Assembly: GCF_900111005.1 (NCBI RefSeq)
Contig: NZ_FOFV01000024.1
Coordinates: 62,448 to 126,447, forward strand
DNA from: Lentzea albida
Lineage (GTDB): Bacteria; Actinomycetota; Actinomycetes; Mycobacteriales; Pseudonocardiaceae
Direction of reading: 5' to 3'
Length of the DNA: 64,000 nucleotides
Part shown: positions 8,304 to 18,300 of the stretch, in pieces
Layout: each line of letters starts with the position of its first letter
Position numbering within the stretch: position 1 is the stretch's first letter
Made by a program: the position numbers and the translations under genes
Notes under the pieces: model-generated
What the model was told of the DNA's origin: nothing
Database searches by the model: none
Seen by the model: the letters and a program-made list of their open reading frames with translations, nothing else

Positions 8304-9418
8304 CGCGTTGCTCCCGGAGTTGTGGGTGTGGCGACCAGCAGGAGCTGGCCGAGTGCGCTGAGGGGGTGGTCGGGGTGGGGGAGGTCGAGCACAGGGCTCA
8401 GGCCGTTGTCGCGCAGCGCGGTGACCCACTCGTCGCGGGTGAGGAAGATGCGGTCCTCGCCCGCGCGGAGGTCGAGCGAGCCCGCGGCGGGACGGCCCGG
8501 CGCGGGGGACATGAGCAGTTGCATGGAGACCGCGGCCTGCAGCAGTTCGCCGCACGACTCGACGACCAGCAGCAGGCCTCCTGGGCGCAGCCAGGAGCGT
8601 GCCGTGGTGAGCACGGCGTTGACGTCGATCGCGTTGTGCAGCACGTTGGCGGCGATGACGGCGTCGCACGAGCCCGCGTCGACCGTGTGCGACGCGGGTT
8701 CGTTGATGTCGAGCTCACCGAACCGCACCCGCCCGTCGGCGGAGAGCAGTTCTCCCGCGGTGTCGAGGAAGTAGCGGGAGACGTCGGTGAACAGGTACTC
8801 GAGCGGACCCGTGAGGCTCGTGAGCACCGGGACGGCGGTGGCCCCGACACCCGCGCCCAGTTCCAGCACGCGAGGTGCGGGCGGCAGCGTGCCGCGCAGC
8901 ACCTCGACGAGGGCCGCGTTGAGGTAGCTGTTGATCACGTTCTCGCGGTAGACGCCGTCCGCGGTCTCCGTGCTGTCGGCCCCGAACAGCACTGACTGCA
9001 GGGTCACCTCGTCGCGCAGCAGTTCCGGCAGACGCGCGGCGGCGGACGTGAAGAACGTGGCGACCTCGGGTGGATATCCCAACCGGGCGCACAGCTCGGG
9101 CAGGGGCGCGGGGGTAGCCGGCGCAGGGGAGAGGTCACGCAGCACCGCGCCGTCGGCGGAGGCCTGGAGGCGACCGTGCCGGACGAGCGCGCGCACCCAG
9201 CCGCGGACGATCCAGCGGTGCCGGTCGGCCACGCGCAGGCGGTCGAGCACCTGGTCGGCGCGGTGGCTCACGCCGGGCCGGAACAGTCCCGCCCGGCGCA
9301 GCACCGCTGCCATCGTGTCCAGTGCGGCCTCGTCGAGGGCGCGCATCGCCTCGGGCAGCGCGGAGAGGCCGGCCTGGTCGACGGCGGCGAGCCCGGCCCG
9401 GTCGCAGCGCTCGATCAC
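8300..9418 (-). CDS. Stand-alone SAM methyltransferase of the type embedded in thiazoline NRPS/PKS
   Basis: The 372-residue product starts at the GTG at 9418, which overlaps the upstream stop in GTGA. The C-terminal two thirds hold a class I methyltransferase: motif I VLELGAGVGA at 184-193, followed by LEYLFTDVSRYFL and VIAANVLHNAIDVNAVL. The TDVSRYFL signature is like that of the methyltransferase domains inserted in PchF and yersiniabactin HMWP1. Here the domain is a separate protein, so it probably methylates a carrier-bound intermediate in trans, such as a thiazoline alpha-carbon or an N-methyl site. The position methylated is inference. The N-terminal 130 residues are helical and unassigned. 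Confidence 0.85.
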   Translation of the reverse strand: MIERCDRAGLAAVDQAGLSALPEAMRALDEAALDTMAAVLRRAGLFRPGVSHRADQVLDRLRVADRHRWIVRGWVRALVRHGRLQASADGAVLRDLSPAPATPAPLPELCARLGYPPEVATFFTSAAARLPELLRDEVTLQSVLFGADSTETADGVYRENVINSYLNAALVEVLRGTLPPAPRVLELGAGVGATAVPVLTSLTGPLEYLFTDVSRYFLDTAGELLSADGRVRFGELDINEPASHTVDAGSCDAVIAANVLHNAIDVNAVLTTARSWLRPGGLLLVVESCGELLQAAVSMQLLMSPAPGRPAAGSLDLRAGEDRIFLTRDEWVTALRDNGLSPVLDLPHPDHPLSALGQLLLVATPTTPGATR

Positions 9419-10755
9419 GACTCGGCCGTCCGGTGCGGAACGGGAACGACCTCGACGTGGACGTCCTTCGCTCCGGGGACGTCGCGCAGACACCTGCGGA
9501 CCACCGAGCGCAGTCGCTGCGCGGTGAAGCGGCGCAGCGGTTCGTGCGCGGCACCGCCGCCCAGCGAGGCGACCTCCTCGGCGGGACGCCACGCGGCTGA
9601 GGCGGGTGACACGATCTCCAGCGAACGGGGGTCGTGCGCCGCCAGCGTCACGCGTGCGTCGAGGCCTGCCACGAGGCGGGTCAGCTCCGCCGCGGTCGTC
9701 GCCGGGTCACCCGTGCCGGGCAGGGCGCCGTTCGGGATGCCCGTGACGCGCACACCGGACCCGTCGAGGACGTCCGCCGCCTGCGGCCACGGCAGAGCGC
9801 GCGGCTCGGCGACCGGTGCGCCGGAGTCGACGGACAGGACGCAGTCGAAGCGGTAGCGGGTCAGCTCCGAGTCGGCGTCGAGGAGCTTCGGGAACGTCGC
9901 GATCCGCACCTCACGCCCGGTCGACGCCCCCGCCTCGGCGGCGACCCGCGCCAGCACGAGCGGGTCGAACAGCAGCTCCTCGTCCCGCTCCCTCCTGGCG
10001 CGGGCCCGTTCGGCGAGGTCGGGACCGGCTCCGCGGTGTTCCTCGACCCACGTGCTGAAGTCGGCGTGCAGCCCGGAGTGCCGGTTGTCGCCGATCACGA
10101 CGTGCCCGCCGCCGGCCACGACGCGCACCGCCTCGCGCACGACCTCGCTGAGGTAGCCGACGTCGGGGAAGCACTGGGTCACGGAGTTGAGCACCACGCA
10201 GTCGGGGGTCGCCGCGGGGAAACCCGTGGCCGCCATCGCCGCGGCCACGGACGGCGCCGCGGCCTCGTGTGCCGCCGCCCGCACGGTGCGCACCGCGCCA
10301 CGGGCCTGGTCGAGCCCGCGCACGGAACCGCTGACGACGTCGGTCCCGACATAGCCCCGCACCCGCGGCGCGAGCCGGTGCAGGAGCATGCCGGTGCCGC
10401 AGCCGAGCTCCAGCACCCACCGGGGGCGCAGGCCCGCGACGAGTTCGACGGTGCGCTCGACCCACTGGCGCATGTGCCCGGTGGGCAGCGGTTCTCCCGA
10501 GTCGGAGGCGCGCCAGCCGCTCAGGTCCAGGTCGCCCGGGGTGTCGGCGGACGCGGAGGAGTAGGTCAGCTGGTAGACCTCGCTCCACTGCTCGAGGTAC
10601 TCGGTGACGAGCGCGCCCGGTTCGGGAGCGGTGTCGAGCAAGTGCGGCGCGGGGTGCACGCGCACCCCGTCCTCGGTCCGTTCGCAGTGCCCGATCCAGG
10701 GGTGGGCGCGCAGGCGCTCGATCACGGCGAGCACCGGCAGCTCGGATGTGGTCAC
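9415..10755 (-). CDS. Stand-alone methyltransferase (or pseudo-MT epimerase) of adenylation-embedded type
   Basis: The 446-residue product starts at the GTG at 10755, behind GGAGGAAC. Motif I is WVLELGCGTGMLLHRL around 113-128, followed by GYVGTDVVSGSV and PDCVVLNSVTQCFPDVGYL. This is the style of methyltransferase usually inserted between the A8 and A9 motifs of NRPS adenylation domains. In PchE such an insert acts as an epimerase. The last 100 residues (AQRLRSVVRRCLRDVPG...) recall the small C-terminal adenylation subdomain that follows such inserts, so this looks like an excised A-domain insert acting in trans. Methylation versus epimerisation cannot be decided by eye. Confidence 0.82.
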   Translation of the reverse strand: MTTSELPVLAVIERLRAHPWIGHCERTEDGVRVHPAPHLLDTAPEPGALVTEYLEQWSEVYQLTYSSASADTPGDLDLSGWRASDSGEPLPTGHMRQWVERTVELVAGLRPRWVLELGCGTGMLLHRLAPRVRGYVGTDVVSGSVRGLDQARGAVRTVRAAAHEAAAPSVAAAMAATGFPAATPDCVVLNSVTQCFPDVGYLSEVVREAVRVVAGGGHVVIGDNRHSGLHADFSTWVEEHRGAGPDLAERARARRERDEELLFDPLVLARVAAEAGASTGREVRIATFPKLLDADSELTRYRFDCVLSVDSGAPVAEPRALPWPQAADVLDGSGVRVTGIPNGALPGTGDPATTAAELTRLVAGLDARVTLAAHDPRSLEIVSPASAAWRPAEEVASLGGGAAHEPLRRFTAQRLRSVVRRCLRDVPGAKDVHVEVVPVPHRTAES

Positions 10756-12131
10756 CGGGTGGTTCCTCCTCGGGTGGGGTGACGGGTTGTCTCGTCGGAG
10801 AGGGCGTCGTGCCGCCAGCGCAGAACGCGGTCGGCGCACCGGACGAGCCGCGGGTCGTGCGTGGCCGCGAGCACCGCGAGCCCGCGCGCCCGGTGGTCCG
10901 CGAGCACGCCGAGGACGGCCTCGGCGGTGCGGTCGTCGAGCGCCGACGTGGGTTCGTCGGCGAGCAGCAGCCGCGGTTCGGCGACCAGCGCGCGGGCGAG
11001 CACGACGCGCTGCCGCTGGCCGCCGGAGAGCTGCCGGGGCCGGCGGTGCCCGGTCGCGGCGTCGAGCCGCACTGCGGCGAGCAGCTCCAGCGCTGCGGAG
11101 GTCGCCCGGTCGCGAGAGAGCCCGAGCAGAACCCGTGCGGCGCGGGCGACGGCGGACGTGGCGCGGTGCGCCGGGTTGAGCGCGGCGAACGGGTCCTGCG
11201 GCAGGTACTGCACGGCGCGCAGGTGCTCCCGGCTCCGCCGGGGCAGGGGTGCCAATGCCGTTCCGCCGACCTCGACCAGGCCGGTGTACTGCTCGTGCAG
11301 TCCCGCCAACGCGCGCAGCAACGTCGTCTTCCCGCTGCCCGACGGACCGACGACCACCACGAGCTCGCCGCGGCGCACCTCGAACGTCGCGTCGTGCAGC
11401 AACGGCACCGGGTGCGCGATGCCCAGCGCGTCGACGTGCAGGACGACGTCGTCCTCCGGGGGTGGCGCGGCGGGCGGGGTGAATCCGGAGCCGGTGGATC
11501 CGAGGTCGACGACGTGGTCGGCCAGCGCCGACACGAACTCGTGGTCGTGGGAGATCAGCAGGGTGGCGCCGAGTCCTTCTTCCCGGCGCCGCCGCACGAG
11601 GTCGGCCACCAGCCTGGTCGTGTCGGCGTCGAGCGAGCTGGTCGGCTCGTCGAGCAGGAGGAGCGCCGGGTCTCCCGCCGTCGCCCTGGCGAGCGCGACG
11701 CGCTGCGCCTGCCCTCCGGAGAGCTGGTGGGGCCTGCGCTGGAGCACCTCCGCGGGGTCCAGGTCCAGCGCGTGCAGCCGTGCCGCGTCGGCACCTCCCT
11801 CCACTTCGGACAGAAGACGCTCGACGGTCCAGAGCGGGTTGAGCGTGCTCACCGGGTCCTGTGCGAGCAGGCCGGTGCACCGCCGCCGCCACCGCACGGC
11901 CGCACGCCCTGGCGCCACCGGCGCGCCCGCCCACCGGACCTCGCCCCCGGTGCGCCGCAGGCCGGGTGGGAGGACGTCGAGAACGGCCTTGAGCACCGTG
12001 GACTTCCCGCTGCCTGAGGGGCCGGTCACCGCCACGACGGAATGCGCGGGCACGTCGAGGTCGATCCCGGAGAGCACGGCGCGACCGCGTCCGTCGTGGA
12101 CGATCAGGCCGCGCACGGTCAGGTCCGTCAT
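10752..12131 (-). CDS. Fused double ABC ATPase, peptide/nickel (Dpp/Nik) type importer
   Basis: One 459-residue chain carries two complete nucleotide-binding domains. The first has Walker A GPSGSGKST, signature LSGGQAQR, Walker B LLLLDEPTS and the switch histidine in ISHDHEF. The second has GPSGSGKTT, LSGGQRQR, LLLADEPTS and ATHD. In most oligopeptide or nickel systems these are two genes (DppD/DppF, NikD/NikE). The gene sits directly behind two permease genes with 4-bp overlaps and should drive uptake of the substrate bound by the lipoprotein at 13854-15356. I infer re-import of the cluster's metallophore or its metal complex. Confidence 0.92.
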   Translation of the reverse strand: MTDLTVRGLIVHDGRGRAVLSGIDLDVPAHSVVAVTGPSGSGKSTVLKAVLDVLPPGLRRTGGEVRWAGAPVAPGRAAVRWRRRCTGLLAQDPVSTLNPLWTVERLLSEVEGGADAARLHALDLDPAEVLQRRPHQLSGGQAQRVALARATAGDPALLLLDEPTSSLDADTTRLVADLVRRRREEGLGATLLISHDHEFVSALADHVVDLGSTGSGFTPPAAPPPEDDVVLHVDALGIAHPVPLLHDATFEVRRGELVVVVGPSGSGKTTLLRALAGLHEQYTGLVEVGGTALAPLPRRSREHLRAVQYLPQDPFAALNPAHRATSAVARAARVLLGLSRDRATSAALELLAAVRLDAATGHRRPRQLSGGQRQRVVLARALVAEPRLLLADEPTSALDDRTAEAVLGVLADHRARGLAVLAATHDPRLVRCADRVLRWRHDALSDETTRHPTRGGTTR

Positions 12132-12901
12132 GCCGTCACCTCCGCGTCCCTGCGGGACCGCAGCGCCAGCGCGACCACGCAGGCGAGCGTCGCGAGGAGC
12201 AGGGCGGGCGCCGCGACGGCGGAGGGGTTCGCCGCCGCGCCCGGCAGGTTCTCGCGCAGCATCAGGGCCCAGTCGGCGGCGGGTGGCTGGGCCCCGAACC
12301 CGAGGAGTGTGAGGGTGCAGGCCAGCTGGAGACCGAGGACGAACCGCAGCCCGGCCTCCGCCACGACCAGCCCCGACATCGCGGGCAGCACCTCGCGCAC
12401 CAGCAGAGCGGCGGTCGTCTCTCCCCGGCACCGGGCGGCGTCCGCCCAGCCCGCCGACTTCGCCGACCGCGTGGCGTCCCGCACGATCTGCGCCGTGAGC
12501 GGAGCTCCTCCCGCGACGGTGGCGGCGACGACGGCGACCGGACCGGGCACGGCGATCGCGATCACGAGTGCCACGAGCAGGACCGGCACGGCGGTGAGCA
12601 CGTCGGCCACGGCGGTGATCACCCGGTTCGCCCAGCCTCCGCGCCACCCGGCGACGAGTCCGCACGCCACCCCGATGCCGCACGTGACGGCGCCCGCCAG
12701 GGCGGCCAGCACCACCAGACCGGCGCCGCCGGTCAGCGACCGGGACAGCACGTCCCTGCCCAGCACGTCGGTGCCGAGGAGATGGTCGCCACCCGGCGCG
12801 GTGAACGGAAGGCCGCTCACTGCTACCGGATCGTGCGGTGCCAGCAGACCGCCGGCGAGCACGACGGCGAACACGGCCGCGGTGGGCCACGCCGATCTCA
12901 T
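12128..12901 (-). CDS. ABC permease, DppC/NikC type
   Basis: The 257-residue protein has about six membrane segments. An extracytoplasmic stretch LLGTDVLGRDVLSRSL is diagnostic of the DppC/OppC/NikC family. The cytoplasmic EAA-loop region is around DAARCRGETTAALLVREVLPAMSG. It pairs with the permease encoded just upstream. The ATG at 12901 overlaps the upstream stop by 4 bp, and the stop overlaps the ATPase start. Transport of a metallophore-sized compound is inferred from context. Confidence 0.9.
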   Translation of the reverse strand: MRSAWPTAAVFAVVLAGGLLAPHDPVAVSGLPFTAPGGDHLLGTDVLGRDVLSRSLTGGAGLVVLAALAGAVTCGIGVACGLVAGWRGGWANRVITAVADVLTAVPVLLVALVIAIAVPGPVAVVAATVAGGAPLTAQIVRDATRSAKSAGWADAARCRGETTAALLVREVLPAMSGLVVAEAGLRFVLGLQLACTLTLLGFGAQPPAADWALMLRENLPGAAANPSAVAAPALLLATLACVVALALRSRRDAEVTA

Positions 12902-13857
12902 CGGTGGTCCCTCCGCACCTCGACGACAGCGGCGGCGAGGTCCGCGAGGGCCGTGCCCGCGACGACGACCAGCGCGCCGATGAGCCCGACGGCCGCGACG
13001 ACCGGGGTGTCCCTGCCCGCCACCGCCGTCACCAACAGCTCTCCGAGGCCCTGGTAGCCGAGCATCGTCTCGACGACGGCCGCCGAGGTGGCGGTGCCCG
13101 CGGTCACCACCGCCACCGCGCGGATCGCGGGCGAGAGCACGAACGGCAGCACGTGCCGGGTCCGCAGCCGCCAGCCGGTCACCCCGCGGGCGACGGCGTC
13201 GCGCACGTGCGGTGCGCTCCAGGCGTCCGCCACCGCACCGCCGAGCAGACCACCCGCCCAGGCGGCGGCGGGCAGCGCGAGGGCGAGAGCGGGCAGCACG
13301 AGCAGGTCGGGCCGGCCCGCGGGAGAACCGCCCGGTGGCAGCAGGGACAACGGCGGCAGCCAGCTCAGCAGTCCACTGAGGACGACCACGAGCACCGCGA
13401 CCACGACGGTCTGCGGCACCGCGGCGCCCGCCGTGGCGAACGCCGCCCAGCGCCGTGCCGACCGGGGCCGGGTGGTTCCGGCCGCGAGCGCGAGGGCGAG
13501 GGCGAGGGGAACCGCCAGGGCCACCGCCACCGCGGTGAGCACGGCGGTGGCCTGGAGCCGGGGCGCCACCAGGTCCACCACCGGCCGGTCGGTGACGAGC
13601 GAGCGTCCCCAGTCCCCGTTCAGGATCGTCGTGGTCCACCGGCCCCACCGCTGCCACAGCGGCGCGTCCAGGCCGAGCGTCTCCCTGAGCTGCGCCAAGG
13701 TCTCCGCGCTCGCGCGGCCACCGGTGCGCGTGTCGGCCGCGTCCGAGGGCAGTGCGCTCACCGCCGCGAACACGGCGGCCGAGACGACCACGGCGGTCGC
13801 GGTGGCCCGCGCCAGAACGACTCCTCCGGCGCGGGCCAGGGACGCGGCAGCACTCAT
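12898..13857 (-). CDS. ABC permease, DppB/NikB type
   Basis: The 319-residue protein has the DppB layout: an N-terminal membrane helix, a periplasmic region with ETLAQLRETLGLDAPLWQRWGRW, which resembles the LGLDxP segment of the family, then a block of about five helices. The EAA-like loop is HVRDAVARGVTGWRLRTRHVLP. A second conserved loop is VETMLGYQGLGELLVTAVAGRD. It forms the heterodimeric channel with the product of 12128-12901. Both ends overlap neighbouring genes by 4 bp. Confidence 0.9.
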   Translation of the reverse strand: MSAAASLARAGGVVLARATATAVVVSAAVFAAVSALPSDAADTRTGGRASAETLAQLRETLGLDAPLWQRWGRWTTTILNGDWGRSLVTDRPVVDLVAPRLQATAVLTAVAVALAVPLALALALAAGTTRPRSARRWAAFATAGAAVPQTVVVAVLVVVLSGLLSWLPPLSLLPPGGSPAGRPDLLVLPALALALPAAAWAGGLLGGAVADAWSAPHVRDAVARGVTGWRLRTRHVLPFVLSPAIRAVAVVTAGTATSAAVVETMLGYQGLGELLVTAVAGRDTPVVAAVGLIGALVVVAGTALADLAAAVVEVRRDHR

Positions 13858-15356
13858 GCCGTGATCCGCACCTGGTCGATGAACAGGCGGGCGAAACCGG
13901 GTCCGGTCGGCAGTCCGCTGACGCCCGCGCGGGCGAGGTCGAGGCCGTCGCCCACACCCCAGACGAGGTAGCCGCCCTCGTCGCGCACCGCCGTCTGCAA
14001 CGCACCCAGCGCTCCGGCCCGCTTCGCGGCGTCGGGCTCGGCGAGCGCGGCGTCCAGGTCGCGTTCCCACGACGGGTTCTTCCACGCGGTCTCGTTGGTG
14101 GGCGAGGCCGCGCGCAACGCGATGCGGGAGACGTCGAGGAAGCCGATCCCGCCGAGGTAGCTCACGTAGAAACCGGCCTGGGCGTAGGTCTTCGTCCAGA
14201 AGCTCTCCGGCGGGTCGACCTGCACGGCGACCTTCAGCCCGATCTCGGCGAGCTGCGCGGAGAGCAGCGTCGCGGTCGAGTCCATGCCGGGGTAGGCCGT
14301 CGTGGTGTGCAGGGTGACCGACGTGCCACCCGCGTAACCCGCCTGCGCCATCAGCGCGCGAGCGCGGTCGAGGTCGCGGTTCCGCTCGGGCAGCCGGGGA
14401 CTGGTCGGGTCGCCGGGGGTCAGCAGGTCGTTGCCCACCTTGCCGTAGGCGCCGAACACGGTGTCGGTGAGCTGCTTGCGGTCGGTCGCGAGCTTCACCG
14501 CCTCCCGCACCTCGGGCTTGTCGAACGGTGCCTGGTCCAGCCGCATCACGACCGGGTACGTCGTGACAGCCGGTCGGCGGAGGACCTGGACGCCCGCGCT
14601 CTCGGCCTGGGCGGCGGCGGTCGGGCTCACGCTGCCCGCGACGTCGGCCTGTCCCGAGCGGACCGCGTCGGCCCGTGCCTGCGGGTCCGCCACCGCGCGG
14701 ATCTCGATCCGCTTCGTCGGCGGCTTCGGTCCCCACCACGCGTCGTTGCGCTCCAGGGCGGCGTTCGCCGGGTCACCGCCGGTCATCCGGTAGGGCCCGG
14801 AGCCCGGTGGCGGCGAGCTGAAGTCCGACGTGCCCTCGGGCACGACGAAGGTCGCCGACTGCAACGCCTCCGGCACGGCCGCGAACGGTGACCGGGTGCG
14901 CAGCTCCACAGTGGACTCGTCGAGCGCGCGTGACGCGTCCAAGTCGAACATCGCCATGCGGCCGTAGTTCTCGGCGGCCTTGCTCTGCATGCGGCGCAAT
15001 GAGAACAGCGCGTCGGCGGCCCTGACCTTCCTGCCGTCGGCGAAGGTCGCGTCCGTGCGCAGGGTGATCGTCCACCGGGTGAGCGTGGAGTCGGGTTCCC
15101 AGGCGGTGGCCAGGCGCGGCGCGGTCGTGCCGTCGGGACCGGCCACGGTCAGCACGTCGTAGAGCAGCGCGAAGCGCAGGGCGTCGGACTCGTTGCCGAG
15201 TCCGCCGTGCGGGTCGTTGCTCGCGGTGGCGGCCGAGCCCACCGCGGCGTAGCGGACGAGTTCGGCGGTGGTGGACGCGGTGCTGCCGGTGGCGCAGGCG
15301 GTGGTGGTCAGCGCGGCCACGGCCAGCAGGACGAGGCGGCGGGGGAGGCGGGTCAC
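13854..15356 (-). CDS. Substrate-binding lipoprotein of a peptide/nickel-type ABC importer
   Basis: The 500-residue protein begins with a lipoprotein signal peptide whose lipobox ends TTTAC at Cys21. The mature chain has the family 5 (SBP_bac_5) layout, including LLYDVLTVAGPDGTTAPRLATAWE near the start, the GSGPYRM segment and DLDRARALMAQAGY. The GTG at 15356 overlaps the upstream synthase stop. In this operon it should capture the substrate for the two permeases and the fused ATPase. Family 5 proteins include NikA and the staphylopine-binding CntA, so a metal-chelate ligand fits the NRPS context; oligopeptides are the alternative. Confidence 0.9.
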   Translation of the reverse strand: MTRLPRRLVLLAVAALTTTACATGSTASTTAELVRYAAVGSAATASNDPHGGLGNESDALRFALLYDVLTVAGPDGTTAPRLATAWEPDSTLTRWTITLRTDATFADGRKVRAADALFSLRRMQSKAAENYGRMAMFDLDASRALDESTVELRTRSPFAAVPEALQSATFVVPEGTSDFSSPPPGSGPYRMTGGDPANAALERNDAWWGPKPPTKRIEIRAVADPQARADAVRSGQADVAGSVSPTAAAQAESAGVQVLRRPAVTTYPVVMRLDQAPFDKPEVREAVKLATDRKQLTDTVFGAYGKVGNDLLTPGDPTSPRLPERNRDLDRARALMAQAGYAGGTSVTLHTTTAYPGMDSTATLLSAQLAEIGLKVAVQVDPPESFWTKTYAQAGFYVSYLGGIGFLDVSRIALRAASPTNETAWKNPSWERDLDAALAEPDAAKRAGALGALQTAVRDEGGYLVWGVGDGLDLARAGVSGLPTGPGFARLFIDQVRITA

Positions 15357-18300
15357 GGTGCGGGCCTTTCACAGCGGGTGAGTTCTTCGTTGACGAGTGC
15401 GGCGATCACGGCGAGGGGGTCGCCGCGCAGCAGGGAGTAGTGGTGGGCGTCCACCGGTTCCGTCCGGGGCGGCCGGGCCAGCAGCGCGGTCCACCCGAGG
15501 TCCGCGGGGTCACCGGGCACGTCGTCGACGCCCATGCCGACGCCCGAGTTGACCGGGGCCTTCCTCCCGGCCTTGACCACGAGGGTCCGGGTGCCGGGAT
15601 CGTTCAGCCTCCGCGGTTCGTACGCGGCCAGGCCGCGCAGGTGCCGGGCGAAGACGGCCACCCGTTCGGCGGCGCTGGAACCTGGGCGCAGCAGGCCCTG
15701 CGACCGCAACGCCGTGTCGACGTCGTCCTGGGACGGCTGCTCTCCCGCGTCCAGCGGCACGCCGAGGAAACCCGCCAGCGACGCGACGTAGCGGCGGCGC
15801 ACCTCCGCGTCCGCCTCGGCGGGGGAACCGGGCACGTCGACGATGTGCGTGGGGTCGTTGGAGTCGAGCATGACCAGCAGGGCGGTGTGCTCGCCCGCCT
15901 CGTGCAGCAGACAGGCCACGCGCTGGGCCAGGTCGCCGCCCATCGACCAGCCGCCGAGCAGGTACGGGCCGTGCGGCTGGTGACGCCGCAGGACACCGAG
16001 GTACAGCTCGGCCAGGGCGTCCACGCTCTCCGGCGCGGCGTGGCCGGACAGCCCGGGGTCGGTGAGAGCGACGACGGTGACGCCGGGGTCGATCAGCCGG
16101 GACAGGTCGGTGTAGCACAGCACGTCACCGCCCGAGGGGTGCAGCAGGAACAGCGTCCTGCCGGGCGTGGTGCCCTGCCGCAGCAGCAACGCCACGTCGG
16201 CGTCGTCGACCGGTGGCGGAGCCCCGTCCGTCCACGACGCGGGGTCGTCCGCGAGCCTGCGCACCCGTGCGGCGTGATCGGCCACGGCGGCGGCGACCTG
16301 CGCGGGAGGCACGACGGGTTCCAGCACGTCCCACTGCAGCAGCAGTTCTCCGCCCTCCTCCAGCACCTGGTGGTCGAGCAGCGTCTGCGGCGTCTGGCTG
16401 AGCGCGGCGACCTTCGTGCCGATCCAGCGCGGGTCGTGGTCGGCGCCGATCACCTCGGTGAGCCCCAGCGCGCTGGTGAACACGACCGGCACCGACGCGA
16501 CCCCGCCCTGCGCGCTCGACTTCTCGGCGAGCACGTCCAGCGCGGAGTGCTCGCGGTGGTCGAGATCGCGGAACATCCGCTGCTGGGTGCGGTGGGCACG
16601 CTCCGCGAACGTGCCCACCGACGCGTCCTCGACGGCGTGCAGCACCAGGGAGGTGAAGTCCCCGACCACGTTCGCGACGTCCGGGTGGATGTCCGGCCGG
16701 TCGAACAGGGTGAGCACCACGCTGAACGCGTCCGCGCCGGACCAGTCGGCCAGCACGTCGGCGTACACGGTGAGCAGCACGGCGGTGGGGGTCACCCGGT
16801 GCTGCGCGGCCAGTCGCTTCAGCTGCTCCCAGCGGCCGGCGTCCAGCGTCGCGCGGTGCCGGGCGAAACGTCCCGCGGTGACGGTCTCGTCCACCGGAAT
16901 CGGCGGTGCGGCGGGAAGTCCGGGAAGCCGAGCCCGCCAGTAGGAGGCCGCCCGCTCACCGTCCGGGCCGCGGCGCCGGTCCTCCAGGGCCTGGACGCAC
17001 GCGGCGGGATGGATGCCCACGGGGGCGAGTTCCCGGGACGGATCGGTGTAGCGGGCGTGCAGGTCGCGGTCGATGACCCACCAGCTCGCCGCGTCGCAGA
17101 TCAGCACGTCCACGCCGAGGAACAGCCGGACGCCGTGGCCGGGCAGGAGGGCGGCCTGCACGGTGAACAACGGCCAGCGGTCGGCCGGTCCCGATTTGCG
17201 GCTGACCCTCTCGCGCAACGTCGCGAGCCTGCGTTCGCGGTCCTCTTCGGACAGTGCGGTCAGGTCGTGCGTGCGGATGCGGAACCGCGGCAGGTCGTGC
17301 AGCACCTTGGCCTGGCCCTGCGCGTCCACGACCGCGCGCAGCATCGGGTGCCGGGCGATCACGGCGTTCCAGGCGTCCTCGTACCGCGCCAGGTCGAGAT
17401 CGGCGCAGTCGTACTCGAGGAAGAAGTGGCACGGCACGTCACCCCAGCGGTAGCCGCCGTCACGGCCGATCCAGTAGGCGTGCTGGACCCTGGTCAGCGG
17501 GAACGAGTCGGGCTCGGCCGCCACCGCCTGGAGCACCGGCGTTGGCGGCGCCACCTCCCGCGTGCGCAGCAGCGCGGCGAGCCCGGCCACGGTCGGGGAA
17601 CCGAGCAGGTCCGCGAGGCGCAGGCGGACGCCGTACTCCTGGCCCAGGGTGGCCAGCATGCCTGTGGCGAGCAGGGAATGGCCGCCCAGCGCGAAGAAGT
17701 CCGCGTCCGGTGCCGTGATCGCGATGCCGAAGAGCTCCGTCCACAGCTCGGCGACCCGCTGCTCGAACGGGTCCGCGAGCGTGCCCACCGGGGACGACCC
17801 GGCGGCCTCGGTGAAGGCCGCGTCGTTCCGGCGCCGGGCGAGGTCCGTGCGCGACACCGCCACCACGGAGGGCGACACGCCGATGAAGTGCTGGTCCAGC
17901 ACCAGGTCCAGGGCCCTGCCCCCGGTCGCGGCGTCGAGCGCGTCGCGCAGCACCACGTCGCGCTCGGCGCCACCGGGACCGACGCTCCAGCCGTCCCACA
18001 CCACACTCGTCCAGCGGGGCTCACCGGTCGCGATCGCGTCCAGCGCCGCGTTCGCCGCCGCGTAGGGCCCGGTGCCGATGCCGCCCACCAGCGTGGCCGC
18101 GGAGGACATCAGCACGACCAGGCCCGGCCGGGACGACTCGGGCACCACCGCGAGAGCCTCGCGGAGCGCCGTCGCGCCACCGACCTTGCCCCGCAGGTGC
18201 GCGGTGACCTCGTCGGAGGTGACGTCGCGCAGCGGAACCGCTCGCGCCGTGGCGGCGGCACCCGCTGCGTGCACGACCACGTCGGGCGAGCACTCGGCCA

